From the NCBI GenBank assembly GCA_963838495.1, contig CAWIRC010000001.1, positions 2,480,001 through 2,544,000 on the forward strand: a DNA stretch of 64,000 bases, in the 5' to 3' direction. Source of the stretch: JBEKIK01 sp963838495. GTDB taxonomy: Bacteria; Planctomycetota; Planctomycetia; Pirellulales; Thermoguttaceae. The notes beneath the pieces are model-generated. The model was given only the letters and a program-made list of their open reading frames with translations. It searched no databases and was not told the origin of the DNA. Position numbers and translations under genes: made by a program. Within the stretch, counting starts at the first letter, position 1. Every line of letters starts with the position of its first letter. Of this stretch, positions 12,153 to 22,431 are shown piece by piece.

Positions 12153-14381
12153 ATGGCCAGCCCGTTTAAGGTCTTTCGCAAGCATCAAAAAGTATGGCTT
12201 GCCGTATTGACCATTTTGGCGATGTTTGCATTCGTTTTTTTGCCGGCCATCGGCCAACTTTGGAACACAAAGGCAGGCATAAATGCCGTGGTGGTCCGGA
12301 GCAAATATGGAAAACTAACGCGGCGCGATCTGATCTTTATGCAGCAGGATCACATCCACTTTTTGCAGATCATATCAAAAATATACGCTACTGCCGCGGG
12401 TGAAAGCCCGGAAGCAGTCTTTAAGCGCATGGAAAACACCTTCGGCGCCAGCGGCGAAGAAGATCTGGTAACCAACTGGCTGAAAATGCAGCGGGCCGAA
12501 GAAATCGGCATGACCTTGAGCGATCAAATCATAAACGACTTCCTCCAGGGCATGACCGGGGGCAAGCTCGCGGGCGGCGACATATCGGCAATCATCAGGC
12601 AACAGGGGTACAACGATATTCAATTTTTCGAACTTTTCCGCGAGGAACTGCGGGCTTTGGAGATCACACGCTTATTCGTGTACAGCTTGGAAGGCGTTAC
12701 CCCGGCCCAGCGCTGGGAGTACTTCTGCCAGCTTCGCAAGCAGGCCTCGGTGGAATTGATTCCCATAGAGGTCGAACAATTCATCGATCAGGTCAAATCC
12801 CCGGACGAGGAAGAATTAAAGGCCTTTTTCGAGAAGTACAAGGACAAACTTCCCAATCCGAATTCGCCCGAGCCTGGATTCCGCATCCCGCACCAGATCG
12901 ACGTGCAGTATTTGAAGGCCGATTTCGCCAAATTTTCTGCACCGGACGCGATCACGGACGAGGAGATCCAAAGCACCTATGAAAAAAATCGCCAATTTTT
13001 CGACCAGTTCGAAAAAGAAAAGCCCGGCCCGGCGGAATCCGAGAAAAAAGGCGAGCAGGAAAAGGAAAAAACCCCGGCGGCGGAAAAGAAGGAAGCCGCC
13101 CCGGCCGCTGAAAAACCGGCGGAACAACCCAAGGAAAAACCAGCCGAAAAAGCAAAAGCGGCCGATCAACCCGGCGCCGGGCAAGAAAAAGCTCCGCAGG
13201 AAGGCACCAAGAAGGATGATGCCAAAAAGACGTCGGGCGCGGGCCGCGCTCCGTTCAGCCTGGCCTCGATGACGGCGGAGGCCGATAAACCGGCCGCCGA
13301 AGGTGCAAAAACCGAAAAGCCGTCCTCGGAAAAACCCGCCGCCGAAAAACCGGGCGCAAATCAGCCGGCCCTGACGGAAAAGGCCGAAGGGGCCAAACCC
13401 GCCTTGTCGGAAAAGATGAAAGAAAGGATTCGCGCCCTGGTGGCCAGGGAAAAAATTGCGGCAGTGTTTTTAAAGGTTCAGCAGGCCATGGAGGAAAACG
13501 GCAAAAAATGGCGCAAATACGAGGCCGAGAAAATTCACCAAAAAAACACCTCTCCTCCGCCCAGCCTGGATTTCGAAGAGCTGGCCAAACAAAACGGTTT
13601 AACCGCCGGCCGAACCGGTTTGATCCCGGATTGGGGCGCTCTGAAATTTGACATCGGTTCCTCATTCATTAAGCAGATGCAAGGGTATTCGCCCTTTACC
13701 GTCATGGCGTTCAAAACGCTGAACACATTTACTCCCACTGCCAGCGCAGATCTGAAAGGTGATGAATATTTATTCTGGAAAATCAACGATGTTCCCGAAT
13801 CGGAACCGTCTTTCAAGGACGAGAACGTGCTCCAAGAGGTGCTTCGCGCCTGGAAGATGATCCAGGCCCGCGAGTTGGCCCGCAAGAAAGCAGAATCCCT
13901 GGCCCAAGAGGCGGCTAAATCCGGGGCCACGCTTAAAGGCGCTTTTCCGGATATGCCTGAGGACAAGATCACCTCGCCTCCTCCCTTCAGCATGCTCACC
14001 GAACCCAGCGTGCCGCGCGGTTCGTCGCTGGCGCCGCCCCGCCTGAGCGAAGTGGAAGGCGTGCCCATGGCGGGCAGGGATTTCATGCGGACCGTATTCA
14101 ATCTGGACGTGAACCAGGTGGGCGTGGCCATGAATGAGCCGCAGACCGTGGCGTACGTGGTGCAAGTCTTAAAATACAGCCCGCCCCATGACGTCCTGTG
14201 GGGAATCTTCCTGGCCGAGGATTTCAGTACATACGCAATGGTAGCTTACGACCATGTGCAGGCCGACGAGAAGGCGTGGCTGGAATCGCTGAAAACTTCG
14301 GCCGGCTTGAAATGGGAGCAGAAACCCCTGCAGGCACAGATGCGCGGAGGACCCGTCCCGGAAGAATTTCCCGATGATTGA
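12153..14381 (+). CDS. SurA/PpiD-like membrane-anchored folding factor
   Basis: A 742-residue protein with a short cytoplasmic start (MASPFKVFRKHQKVW) and one membrane helix at about residues 13-32, placing the rest outside the inner membrane. Residues ~45-240 resemble the SurA/PpiD N-terminal helical chaperone region. Residues ~285-415 are a low-complexity Lys/Ala/Pro/Glu insert that splits the fold. The last ~320 residues may hold a degenerate PPIC-type domain. Planctomycete genomes carry homologues with the same opening sequence, and in the family such proteins assist folding of exported proteins. Isomerase activity is not shown by any motif I can see. The gene is divergent from topA and intact. 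Confidence 0.6.
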   Translation: MASPFKVFRKHQKVWLAVLTILAMFAFVFLPAIGQLWNTKAGINAVVVRSKYGKLTRRDLIFMQQDHIHFLQIISKIYATAAGESPEAVFKRMENTFGASGEEDLVTNWLKMQRAEEIGMTLSDQIINDFLQGMTGGKLAGGDISAIIRQQGYNDIQFFELFREELRALEITRLFVYSLEGVTPAQRWEYFCQLRKQASVELIPIEVEQFIDQVKSPDEEELKAFFEKYKDKLPNPNSPEPGFRIPHQIDVQYLKADFAKFSAPDAITDEEIQSTYEKNRQFFDQFEKEKPGPAESEKKGEQEKEKTPAAEKKEAAPAAEKPAEQPKEKPAEKAKAADQPGAGQEKAPQEGTKKDDAKKTSGAGRAPFSLASMTAEADKPAAEGAKTEKPSSEKPAAEKPGANQPALTEKAEGAKPALSEKMKERIRALVAREKIAAVFLKVQQAMEENGKKWRKYEAEKIHQKNTSPPPSLDFEELAKQNGLTAGRTGLIPDWGALKFDIGSSFIKQMQGYSPFTVMAFKTLNTFTPTASADLKGDEYLFWKINDVPESEPSFKDENVLQEVLRAWKMIQARELARKKAESLAQEAAKSGATLKGAFPDMPEDKITSPPPFSMLTEPSVPRGSSLAPPRLSEVEGVPMAGRDFMRTVFNLDVNQVGVAMNEPQTVAYVVQVLKYSPPHDVLWGIFLAEDFSTYAMVAYDHVQADEKAWLESLKTSAGLKWEQKPLQAQMRGGPVPEEFPDD

Positions 14382-14413
14382 AATTCCCATGAAGGAAGAT
14401 TCCGGGAGAACTG

Positions 14414-14848
14414 TCAATACATTTCGTACATTTGCTCGCCGCCGTGGGCGGGATTGCCGATGAGCGTGCGGCTTTGCGGGTCAACGACGAAATCCAGATA
14501 TTCCAGGGGAATCTGCCCGATGAGCACGGGAACGTCGTCCGGCACTTCCAATACGTCCATGGGACATTCGCGGCCTTTTATTGTCAGTCGCACAGACGAA
14601 TAGACATCGGCATCAGTAGTGCCCTTACTGGTGGTTACTTGCCGCGTCCAGCTTTTTGATAAACCCAACTGCCGTATCATGCGCGTCGGCAAAGAGAGCA
14701 TTGTCGCGCCGGTATCGACCAATGCATCGGGAACGACGATCCTTCGCACCTGATCGGGTTTAATTAATCCTTTTTTTACAGCCCAAAGATCTTCCAAGCT
14801 TTCTATTATTGCTTCGACCAGCACCCGTCCCATCGTGTCAGTCTCCAT
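14414..14848 (-). CDS. Retropepsin-like aspartyl protease family protein
   Basis: A 144-residue protein with the aspartic protease motif DALVDTGATMLSLP at about residues 43-56 and a later hydrophobic stretch (VPVLIGQIPLEYLDFVVD) of the kind that follows the second strand pair in retropepsins. Such single-domain proteins act as dimers in the family. The ATG at 14,848 is chosen over the one seven codons upstream because GGAGGA lies at a good distance from it. It is convergent with the SurA-like gene. The substrate is unknown. Confidence 0.75.
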   Translation of the reverse strand: METDTMGRVLVEAIIESLEDLWAVKKGLIKPDQVRRIVVPDALVDTGATMLSLPTRMIRQLGLSKSWTRQVTTSKGTTDADVYSSVRLTIKGRECPMDVLEVPDDVPVLIGQIPLEYLDFVVDPQSRTLIGNPAHGGEQMYEMY

Positions 14849-15093
14849 GATTGGTCCTCCAAAAGGCAATTAATCGCATCCAATTACATTATAACCGCTT
14901 TCCGCCCTACATATAAGAGGTTTTTGCCCATCCCCCGTTTAGCGGTTCTTGCGTCATGGTTCCGAAAGCAGTATTCTACTGGATTCTACCGATCGGGAGA
15001 CGGGACAATCTGATTAGTTGCCCGCATTTTTACCCGCTCCCCGACCAACGGGTACCGTTGGTGCCCGGTCGCGGCTAAACTCATACGATAAAA

Positions 15094-15128
15094 AACTGAC
15101 AACTGAAAACCGACAACTTAAAACTTTA
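15094..15128. repeat. Heptanucleotide repeat, AACTGAC type, upstream of nifJ
   Basis: Five 7-bp units (AACTGAC, AACTGAA, AACCGAC, AACTTAA, AACTTT) end a few bases before the ribosome-binding site of the oxidoreductase gene. Confidence 0.8.
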
Positions 15129-15144
15129 ATTGAGGAGACTTCTC

Positions 15145-18100
15145 GTGGATAAACGACGCTTCGTGACCGTCGATGGCAATGAAGCGACGGCCAACATCGC
15201 TCATCTTTGCAACGAGGTAATGGCCATCTATCCGATCACGCCTTCATCCGGGCTGGGCGAAATGCCCGACGCCTGGGCGGCGGCCGGGCGCAAGAATATC
15301 TTCGGCACCGTGCCCGACGTGGTGGAGATGCAGAGCGAGGCCGGGGCGGCCGGCGCGGTACACGGTTCGCTCCAGGCCGGGGCCCTGACGACCACCTTTA
15401 CGGCGTCGCAGGGCCTGCTGTTGATGATTCCGAACATGTTCAAGATCGCCGGGGAGCTGACGCCCACGGTGTTTCACGTCACCGCCCGGACGATTGCCAC
15501 GCACGCACTTTCGATTTTCGGCGACCACGGCGACGTGATGGCCTGCCGCTCTACCGGCTGGGGGATGCTTTCCTCGGCATCGGTGCAGGAGGCCCAGGAC
15601 ATGGCGCTTATCGCCCACGCCGCCACGCTGGAAGCCCGCGTGCCCTTCATTCACTTTTACGACGGGTTCCGCATATCGCACGAGGTGAACAAGATCGAGC
15701 AACTGACCGAGGACGACGTAAAGGCGATGATCGACATGGACCTGGTGGCCGCGCATCGCAACCGGGCGCTTTCGCCGGAGCGGCCCAAGCTCCGCGGCAC
15801 GGCCCAGAATCCGGACGTGTTTTTCCAGGCCCGCGAAACCTGCAATCCGTTCTATGACGCGGCGGCCGGCGTCGTGCAAAAACACATGGACAAGTTCGCC
15901 AAGATGGCGGGCAGGCAATATCACCTCTTCGATTACACCGGCGCGGCGGATGCCGAGCGGGTAATAGTCGTGATGGGTTCCGGCATCGGGGTTGTCGAGG
16001 AGACTGTGGAGAAACTTGTTTCCCAAGGCGAAAAGGCGGGGGTTCTCAAGGTGCGGCTGTTCCGGCCCTGGGATTCTGCCGCGTTTACGGCCGCATTGCC
16101 CAAAACCGTGAAGAAGATCGCGGTCCTCGACCGCACCAAGGAACCCGGCGCGGCGGGCGAACCGCTGTACCAGGACGTCATTACCGCCTTGTCCGAATGT
16201 TGGCCGAACCAATACTGTGGCCCGGGAGGATTCCCGCATATTATCGGCGGGCATACGGTTTGTCGTCGAAGGAGTTCACTCCGGCAATGGCGGCGGGGAT
16301 TTTTGAAGAACTGAAAAAGCCCCAGCCCAAAAAACATTTCACCGCCGGCATCAACGACGACGTTACGCGCCTGAGCGTGGATTACGATCCGAATTTCTCG
16401 ACCGAGGGCGACGACGTCATCCGGGCGGTATTTTTCGGCTTGGGCTCCGACGGCACCGTGAGCGCGAATCGCAACTCGGTGAAAATCGTGGGCGAAAACA
16501 CGCCGCTCCACGCGCAAGGCTATTTTGTATACGACTCGCGCAAGGCCGGCTCGGTAACCACGTCGCACGTCAGGTTCAGCCCCCGGCCGATCAAGGGCTC
16601 GTACCTGGTGCACAGGGCGAATTTCGTGGCCTGCCACCAGTTCCACTTTTTGGAGCGGATCGACGTGCTGTCGATGGCCGATCCCGGGGCCATGTTCCTC
16701 TTGAACAGCCCGTACAGGTCCGGACGAGGTGTGGGATCACCTGCCCGCCGAGGTGCAGAAGCAGATCATCCAGAGGAAGATGAAATTTTACGTGGTCAAC
16801 GCCTTCCACGTGGCCAAAGAAGCGGAGATGGGCGTGCGGATCAACACCATCATGCAGACCTGCTTTTTCAAGCTGGCCAACGTGATTCCAGCGGACGAGG
16901 CGATCACGCAGATCAAAGACGCCATTAAAAAGACATACGGGAAGAAGGGCGGGGGCAAGATCGTGGAGCAGAACTACGCGGCCGTGGACGGGGCGCTTAG
17001 TTCGTTGCACGAGGTGAAATATCCGAATCAAGTCACGTCCAAGCTGCACATGGTGCCGCCCGTGCCGGACTGCGCACCGGAGTTCGTCAAGAGCGTGCTG
17101 GGCATGATGATCGCCAATCGCGGCGACGATTTGCCCGTCAGCGCGCTGCCCAATGACGGCACGTTCCCCACGGCCACCACGCAGTACGAGAAGCGGAGCA
17201 TCGCCCAGGACATACCGATTTGGGACCCGAAGATTTGCACGCAGTGCGGGTTGTGCTCGCTGGGCTGTCCGCACGCCACGATCCGCACGAAGGTTTTCGA
17301 TCCGGCGCTTTTGGCCAAGGCTCCTGCCGGGTTCAAGGCCGCCGATTACAAGGGCAAGGAATATCCCGGCTGGAAATTCACCGTGCAGGTGGCGCCCGAC
17401 GATTGCACGGGCTGCGGGCTGTGCGTGGACGTCTGCCCGGCCAAGGACAAGGAAAAGGTCAAGCACAAGGCCATCGACATGGAAAACAAGCTCCAGCACC
17501 TGGAGCGGGAGCGGCCGAACTGGGATTTCTTCCTCACCATTCCGGACGTGGATCGCACCCAGGTAAAGGCCGACACGATCAAGGGCTCGCAGTTGCTCCG
17601 GCCGCTTTTCGAGTTCTCCGGGGCCTGCGCGGGCTGCGGAGAGACACCTTACGTCAAGCTGCTTACGCAGTTTTTCGGGGACCGGATGTTGATAGCCAAC
17701 GCCACGGGCTGCTCCTCGATTTACGGCGGCAATTTGCCCTGCACGCCATACGCGGTCAACCGCGAGGGGCGCGGGCCGTCCTGGTCCAATTCGCTCTTCG
17801 AGGACAGCGCGGAATTCGGCTTCGGCTTCCGCCTGGCCGTCGATCAGCAGATCGTGTACGCCGCCGAGTTGCTCAAGCGCCTGTCCGGTCAACTGGGCGA
17901 TGAAATGGTCGCATCGCTTGTCAATAACAAGCAGGAAACCGAGGAAGAAATCGCCCGGCAGCGTGAGCTGGTGGCCGAGTTGAACAAGCGCCTGGCCGCG
18001 ATAAACTCGCCTGACGCCAAAAACCTGCTCGCCTCGTCCGACTACCTGATCCGCAAGAGCATCTGGAGCTTCGGCGGCGACGGCTGGGCCTACGACATCG

Positions 18101-18777
18101 GTTTCGGCGGCTTGGACCACGTCTTCGCCTGCGGCCGGGACCTGAACATCCTGGTGCTGGACACCGAAGTCTACTCGAACACCGGCGGGCAGGCCTCGAA
18201 ATCCACCTTCCGCGGGGCCGTGGCCAAGTTCGCGGCAGGCGGAAAACAAGGCGGGAAAAAAGACCTGGGAATGATCGCCATGTCGTACGGCAACGTGTTC
18301 GTGGGCTCGATCTCGCTGGGGGCAAATCCCATGCACGCCATCCGCACCATTCGGGCGGCCGAATCCTATCGCGGCACGTCGCTTCTGATCGCCTTTTCGC
18401 ACTGCATCGGCTGGGGCATCGACATGTCCATCGGCATGAGCATCCAAAAGGACGCGGTGGCCTGCGGTTATTGGCCGCTTTACAGCTTTGATCCGCGCAA
18501 CGAGGCGCAGCCCTTCCAACTGGCCAGCAAGAAGCCGGTGGGCATGTTCAAGGATTTCGCCCTGAAAGAGGCCCGTTTCGCCATGCTCGCCCGCTCGAAG
18601 CCCGACGAATCGGTGCGGCTCTTGGATCTCGGGCAGCAGGACATATACAAGCGGTACCATTTTTACGAACAACTGGCTGGCGTGAGCCGGGAAACCGCGG
18701 CGCAGGCCGCCGCCGAGGCGGCCTCCGGCGGCAACGGAGAAAACAAAGCCAAAGATTCCAAGGAGGTGCAGGCATGA
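15145..18777 (+). CDS. nifJ: Pyruvate:ferredoxin (flavodoxin) oxidoreductase, two compensating frameshifts
   Basis: A cytoplasmic enzyme that turns pyruvate and CoA into acetyl-CoA, CO2 and reduced ferredoxin. Domains run in order: N-terminal domain with YPITPSS, domain II, the gamma domain, two [4Fe-4S] ferredoxin motifs (CTQCGLCSLGCP at about 17,238 and CTGCGLCVDVCP), the CAGCGET cluster region, and the TPP site GGDGWAYDIGFGGLDHV. A G is missing near 16,249 (IIGG should run into RYGLSSKEF) and an extra A lies near 16,717 (NSPY should run into GPDEVWDHLP), so the middle 470 bp are out of frame. The total length of about 1,210 codons is normal. GTG at 15,145 is chosen because GAGGAGA precedes it. 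Its stop overlaps the start of the next gene (ATGA). Confidence 0.93.
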
Positions 18778-19780
18778 GCGTCGATTTATCCACGAAGTAT
18801 CTCGGCCTGGAGTTGAAAAATCCCCTGGTCATCGCGGCCTGCCCGCTTACAGGCAAGATCGACTGGCTCAAGCGCCTGGAGGCGGCCGGCGCGGCTGCGG
18901 CGGTCATGCCTTCGCTGTTCGAGGAGCAGATCGAACACGACGAGATGGAAATGACCAAGGCCCGCGAGTTCGGCACGGAAAGTTTCGCCGAAGCCCTGAC
19001 GTATTTCCCCGAGCCGCAGGATTATCGTTCCGGTCCGGATGAATACCTGGAGGCCATCGAACAGGCGAAAAAGGCCGTGAAAATACCCATTATCGCCAGC
19101 CTTAACGGCACGAGCCGCGGCGGCTGGGTCCGCTACGCCAAGATGATGCAGGACACCGGGGCCGACGCCCTGGAACTGAACGTCTACTACATCGCCACCG
19201 ACGCGGATATGACCAGCCGCGACGTCGAATCCCGGTATCTCGATCTGGTCGCGGCAGTCAAAGAGTCGGTCTCCATTCCGCTGGCGGTCAAGGTCGGGCC
19301 GTATTTCAGCGCAATGGCCAACATGGCCAAGCGCCTCGCCGAGGCCGGCGCGGACGGCCTGGTGCTTTTCAACCGCTTCCTCCAGCCGGACATCGATCTG
19401 GATACGCTGGAAACCACCACCAAAATGGTGCTCAGCGATCCGTTCGAGCTGCTCGCGCCCTGCGCTGGGTGGCAATTTTACACGGCCGGGTAAACACTTC
19501 GCTGGCCATAACCAGCGGCATCCACGACGGCGACGCCTTGATCAAGGCCCTCTTGGCCGGGGCCGACGCGGGTATGATCGCTTCGGTCATCTATTACAAA
19601 GGCTTTAAACAGGTCCCGGAAATCCTCAACCGGCTGAAAAGCTGGATGGAAGAGAAGGAATACGAATCAGTCGAGCAGCTTAAAGGCAGCATGAGCCAGG
19701 AGAACTGCCCCGACCCGGAGGCCTTCGCCCGCGGAAATTACATGAAAACCCTGGTTTCCTACACGGGCAAGCCGATTTAA
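18774..19780 (+). CDS. Dihydroorotate-dehydrogenase-like FMN protein (one frameshift)
   Basis: A TIM-barrel flavoprotein related to class 1 dihydroorotate dehydrogenase and PreA. Features are the opening STKYLGLELKNPLVIAACPLTG, the strand IIASLNGTSRGGW, ALELNVYY, LAVKVGPYF and the glycine-rich phosphate site SGIHDGDALIKALLAGADAG. The frame breaks near 19,458 where CCC should be CCCC, after which LRWVAILHGRVN follows; the corrected protein is about 335 residues. It overlaps nifJ by four bases and is translationally coupled. DHOD-like proteins next to nifJ are common in anaerobes and planctomycetes; a role as redox partner rather than in pyrimidine synthesis is inferred. Confidence 0.85.
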
Positions 19781-19815
19781 CGCAGATTAGAGAATAGCCC
19801 CAACATTTTTAACAT

Positions 19816-20031
19816 CTACAACCACTGCATTTGCGGCTTTCGGTTCTCGGCGGCGCAATCGAGCAAATAGAGATTTATCAAATTTTGGTAAGGAACGCCC
19901 GTTTCCTGCGCCAGAGTTTTAAAGTACTCGATGACATCCACGTTCATCCTCAAAGTAACTTGCCGTTTCAGGTGTTTTGCGTAAGGATTTCGCCGCCGCT
20001 TCATTTTTGATAGATCATATTCTTTTTTCAT
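19816..20031 (-). CDS. brnA: BrnA-type antitoxin
   Basis: A 71-residue protein with a basic start and a ribbon-helix-helix core (KRQVTLRMNVDVIEYFKTLAQETGV), then YQNLINLYLLD, as in BrnA antitoxins. In the family it binds and neutralises the BrnT ribonuclease and represses the operon through its DNA-binding fold. The start overlaps the stop of the toxin gene upstream by four bases, giving toxin-first order, which is the BrnTA hallmark. Confidence 0.85.
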   Translation of the reverse strand: MKKEYDLSKMKRRRNPYAKHLKRQVTLRMNVDVIEYFKTLAQETGVPYQNLINLYLLDCAAENRKPQMQWL

Positions 20032-20321
20032 GGCATTTCTTCCAGATAAAGTTTTCGCTCATTTTTTGTAGGTTTTCGAGCGGAAATAATGCGTATTACA
20101 TTTCCTCTGCCGCGTAGACAATAACATACAAGCAACATGCGCAATCGACTGCTTAGACCTAACATTAAATATCGATTTTCCCATTCCGAATGTGCATCAT
20201 CGTAGAATTCCAAGGCGCGACCATCGAAAAATACGGTTTTTGCCTCTTCGAATGAGACGCCGTGCTTTTTCTGATTCAGGCGATTTTTCGTCTCGTCCCA
20301 TTCGAAATAATATTTAATCAT
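20028..20321 (-). CDS. brnT: BrnT-type ribonuclease toxin
   Basis: A 97-residue toxin of the BrnT family. It starts with YYFEWDETKNRLNQKKHGVSFEEAKTVF, the conserved opening with the W-D-xx-K-N-xx-K-HG motif, and ends with IRIISARKPTKNERKLY, the conserved RIISAR...E motif. Members are RelE-fold RNases that stop translation. It lies first in a two-gene operon with brnA. The sequence looks intact, including the histidine and arginine positions. Confidence 0.88.
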   Translation of the reverse strand: MIKYYFEWDETKNRLNQKKHGVSFEEAKTVFFDGRALEFYDDAHSEWENRYLMLGLSSRLRMLLVCYCLRGRGNVIRIISARKPTKNERKLYLEEMP

Positions 20322-20342
20322 ATTGCTAATATAATTATATTG

Positions 20343-20537
20343 TCAATATCGCTCAGAGTCAATCCATTTTTGTTGTGCCGCCAGGCAGCCTTCCTTCGAG
20401 TTGCGCGGCACGGGCTTTTGGGCGTCGGCCCAGGCGATAAGATCCTCTATCATTTGCCAGCGCGCAGCCGGATCCCACATGCGGTTTCGCTTTTCTTCCT
20501 CGCGGCGGAGCAATTCGGAAAATTCTTCGTGGGTCAT
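20343..20537 (-). CDS. Small conserved hypothetical protein paired with the nucleotidyltransferase
   Basis: A 64-residue, acidic and helical protein (MTHEEFSELLRREEEKRNRM, then WQMIEDLIAWADAQ). No family recognised. Its ATG overlaps the TAA of the upstream gene by one base, so the two are translated together, and no other start fits that coupling. Small partners of this type next to nucleotidyltransferase-like genes may be antitoxins, which is inference only. Confidence 0.6.
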   Translation of the reverse strand: MTHEEFSELLRREEEKRNRMWDPAARWQMIEDLIAWADAQKPVPRNSKEGCLAAQQKWIDSERY

Positions 20538-21016
20538 TATAGTTTGAGAACTTGCTTTAAAAAACGAATGCGATCTTGTTTCTGCTCTTGCACCGGCAAG
20601 GCATTTTGACATTTCAACATGTCTTCATCTGAAAGCGCAAAAAATACGTTCCCTTTAGAGGTTTTCGCTTCCACCGCCCTCAGGCGGCAGTCGGACCAGG
20701 AAGGCAATCCTTCCACCGAGCGAAAAATATCTATGGCGCCCGCGGGGCTCGTGAGGCAATGAACGCCTTGTCCCTCGAGCCAAGATGGCGATTTGAGGGC
20801 AACCGGCCCCCAATCGGCGTCGCTTTGTCCCCAAGAGGCCTCTAATTCCACCAGGGCCTCATGGCAACGCAGCCGATTTTCTTTGCTGTCTTCGATCCAC
20901 AAATCTATGTCATAAGTCAGATTTCCGCCGTGCCTTAAGAGCATGTTCATGCCGCCGATAAGCAAGTAATTCACCCCATGCCGGTTAAAGCTCTCAAAGA
21001 TCCGCTCTTGATTCAT
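20537..21016 (-). CDS. Nucleotidyltransferase-like protein (AbiEii/DUF6036 type)
   Basis: About 159 residues from the methionine MNQERIF, chosen over an upstream start that adds 21 unlikely residues. It has the minimal nucleotidyltransferase pattern: a glycine pair (YLLIGGMNMLLRHGG) and then the metal-binding T-x-DIDLWI motif. Many such proteins are stand-alone toxins (AbiEii, MenT) or of unknown role. It is coupled to the 64-residue gene downstream and sits beside BrnTA, so a toxin-antitoxin function is plausible but not shown. Confidence 0.7.
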   Translation of the reverse strand: MNQERIFESFNRHGVNYLLIGGMNMLLRHGGNLTYDIDLWIEDSKENRLRCHEALVELEASWGQSDADWGPVALKSPSWLEGQGVHCLTSPAGAIDIFRSVEGLPSWSDCRLRAVEAKTSKGNVFFALSDEDMLKCQNALPVQEQKQDRIRFLKQVLKL

Positions 21017-21145
21017 GGGGTAATCCCCCGATAGAATTGCATTGTCTTGTTTTCCGATTACTATTATAAAATCTAGCATCCACTTTTGCCAGCGAAATAC
21101 AATCCAGGGTAATATTCTTATTTATTTCACTGAAGAGTATTATTC

Positions 21146-22145
21146 ATGAAAGCCATGCTTTTGCAGGAAATCGCTCCGATCGACGCCGCGCCTTTGAAAA
21201 TGGCCGATCTGCCCGTGCCCGAGCCCAAGCAGGGCGAGATACGGATCAAAGTCCGCTGCTGTGCGATTTGCCGCACGGACTTGCACGTGATCGAAGGTGA
21301 CCTGCCGCGGCAAAAAATGCCCATCGTGCCCGGACATCAAATCGTGGGAACCGTGGATAGCCTGGGACCGGGATGCACAAAATATAAGGCCGGGCAGCGG
21401 GTGGGCGTGGCCTGGCTTCGCCACACCTGCGGGAAGTGCGAATTCTGCAAGGCCGACAAGGAAAATCTTTGCGAGTCGGCCCGCTTCACCGGGTATCATG
21501 CCGACGGCGGCTATGCCGAGTACGCCCTGGCGCCGGAGGCCTTTTGCTACGGCATTCCGCCGGGCTTTTCCGACGTGGAGGCCGCTCCGCTTTTGTGCGC
21601 GGGCATTATCGGCTATCGTTCGCTTAAACGATGTCGTCTTCCGCCCGGGGGCAAGCTGGGCATATATGGCTTCGGCTCGTCGGCCCACGTGGTAATGCAG
21701 ATCGCCCGGCATCGCGGCTCGGCGGTGTACGTGGTCACGCGGGGAAAAGCACCGCCAGTTGGCCAGGCAGATGGGAGCAATCTGGGTGGGCGAGGACGCC
21801 CGGCAAATGCCGCTGAAGGTCGATAGCGCGATCATCTTTGCCCCGGCCGGCGAATTGGTCCCCGTCGCCTTGGAATCGCTCGAAAAAGGGGGCACGCTTT
21901 CTTTGGCGGGCATTTACATGACGCCCATCCCCGCCATGGATTACCAGCGGCATGTGTTTTACGAGCGCGACATCCGCTCGGTCACATGCAATACCCGCGC
22001 CGACGGCCGCGAACTCCTGGCCGAGGCCGCGGCCATCCCCATCCATCCGCACACCAGCGTGTATCCGCTGGCCGACGCCAACCGAGCGCTTCTCGACTTG
22101 AAACAAGACAAGATCAGCGGCACAGGCGTTCTCTCGATCGAATAA
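21146..22145 (+). CDS. Zinc-dependent alcohol dehydrogenase family protein (one frameshift)
   Basis: A medium-chain dehydrogenase/reductase of about 333 residues. The catalytic zinc ligand lies in CCAICRTDLHVIEGDLP, the GH-E-like motif is VPGHQIVGTV, and the structural zinc cluster is CGKCEFCKADKENLC. A nucleotide-binding segment (LGIYGFGSSAHVVMQIA) follows. The frame breaks near 21,750 at a run of four A where three would restore VTRGKHRQLARQMGA. The family reduces aldehydes or oxidises alcohols with NAD(P); the specific substrate is unknown. The start is the ATG at 21,146 since the homology begins there (MKAMLLQEIAP). Confidence 0.85.
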
Positions 22146-22189
22146 ATACTCGCCAGTCGCCTCTTTTTTTGGGAGAGGATTTGATCGCC

Positions 22190-22248
22190 AGTCCCCTCTC
22201 CGGGCACCAATGCTAAGCATTGGTCGGGAGAGGGTTAGGGTGAGGGCT
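22190..22248. repeat. Dispersed repeat family B, copy 3 (intergenic)
   Basis: CCCCTCTCCGGGCACCAATG and its partner arm CATTGGTCGGGAGAGGG, ending in TTAGGGTGAGGGC. It lies between the dehydrogenase and the peroxiredoxin gene. A shorter stem (CCTCTTTTTTTGGGAGAGG) lies just upstream at about 22,160. Confidence 0.8.
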
Positions 22249-22431
22249 GCGAAGTCTTTAAGCCGCCCGCTCCGCGCCTTTCGGTTTAAAAAGCAATGTG
22301 TCCAAGAGCCGCAACAGCAAGACATCAAACACCTTGGGCATCTCCAGATATCTTCTCAGTATAGTTAAAAAGACAGTTACCGGTGGAATATGTTCCAGGT
22401 CCCAATATTCTTTATTAAAAGGAGAGCGGCG

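Noticed and set aside
16591..18672. 693-residue minus-strand open frame opposite nifJ
   Set aside because: It is a shadow of the oxidoreductase gene, whose ferredoxin and TPP motifs are clear on the plus strand.
15145..18777. Programmed frameshifting in nifJ
   Set aside because: No slippery heptamer or downstream stem at either break, and the two single-base changes cancel. Sequence error is simpler.
22258..22341. 27-codon minus-strand frame (MPKVFDVLLLRLLDTLLFKP)
   Set aside because: It has a weak site before the ATG but is too short and isolated. It may be a gene remnant, and no evidence supports expression.
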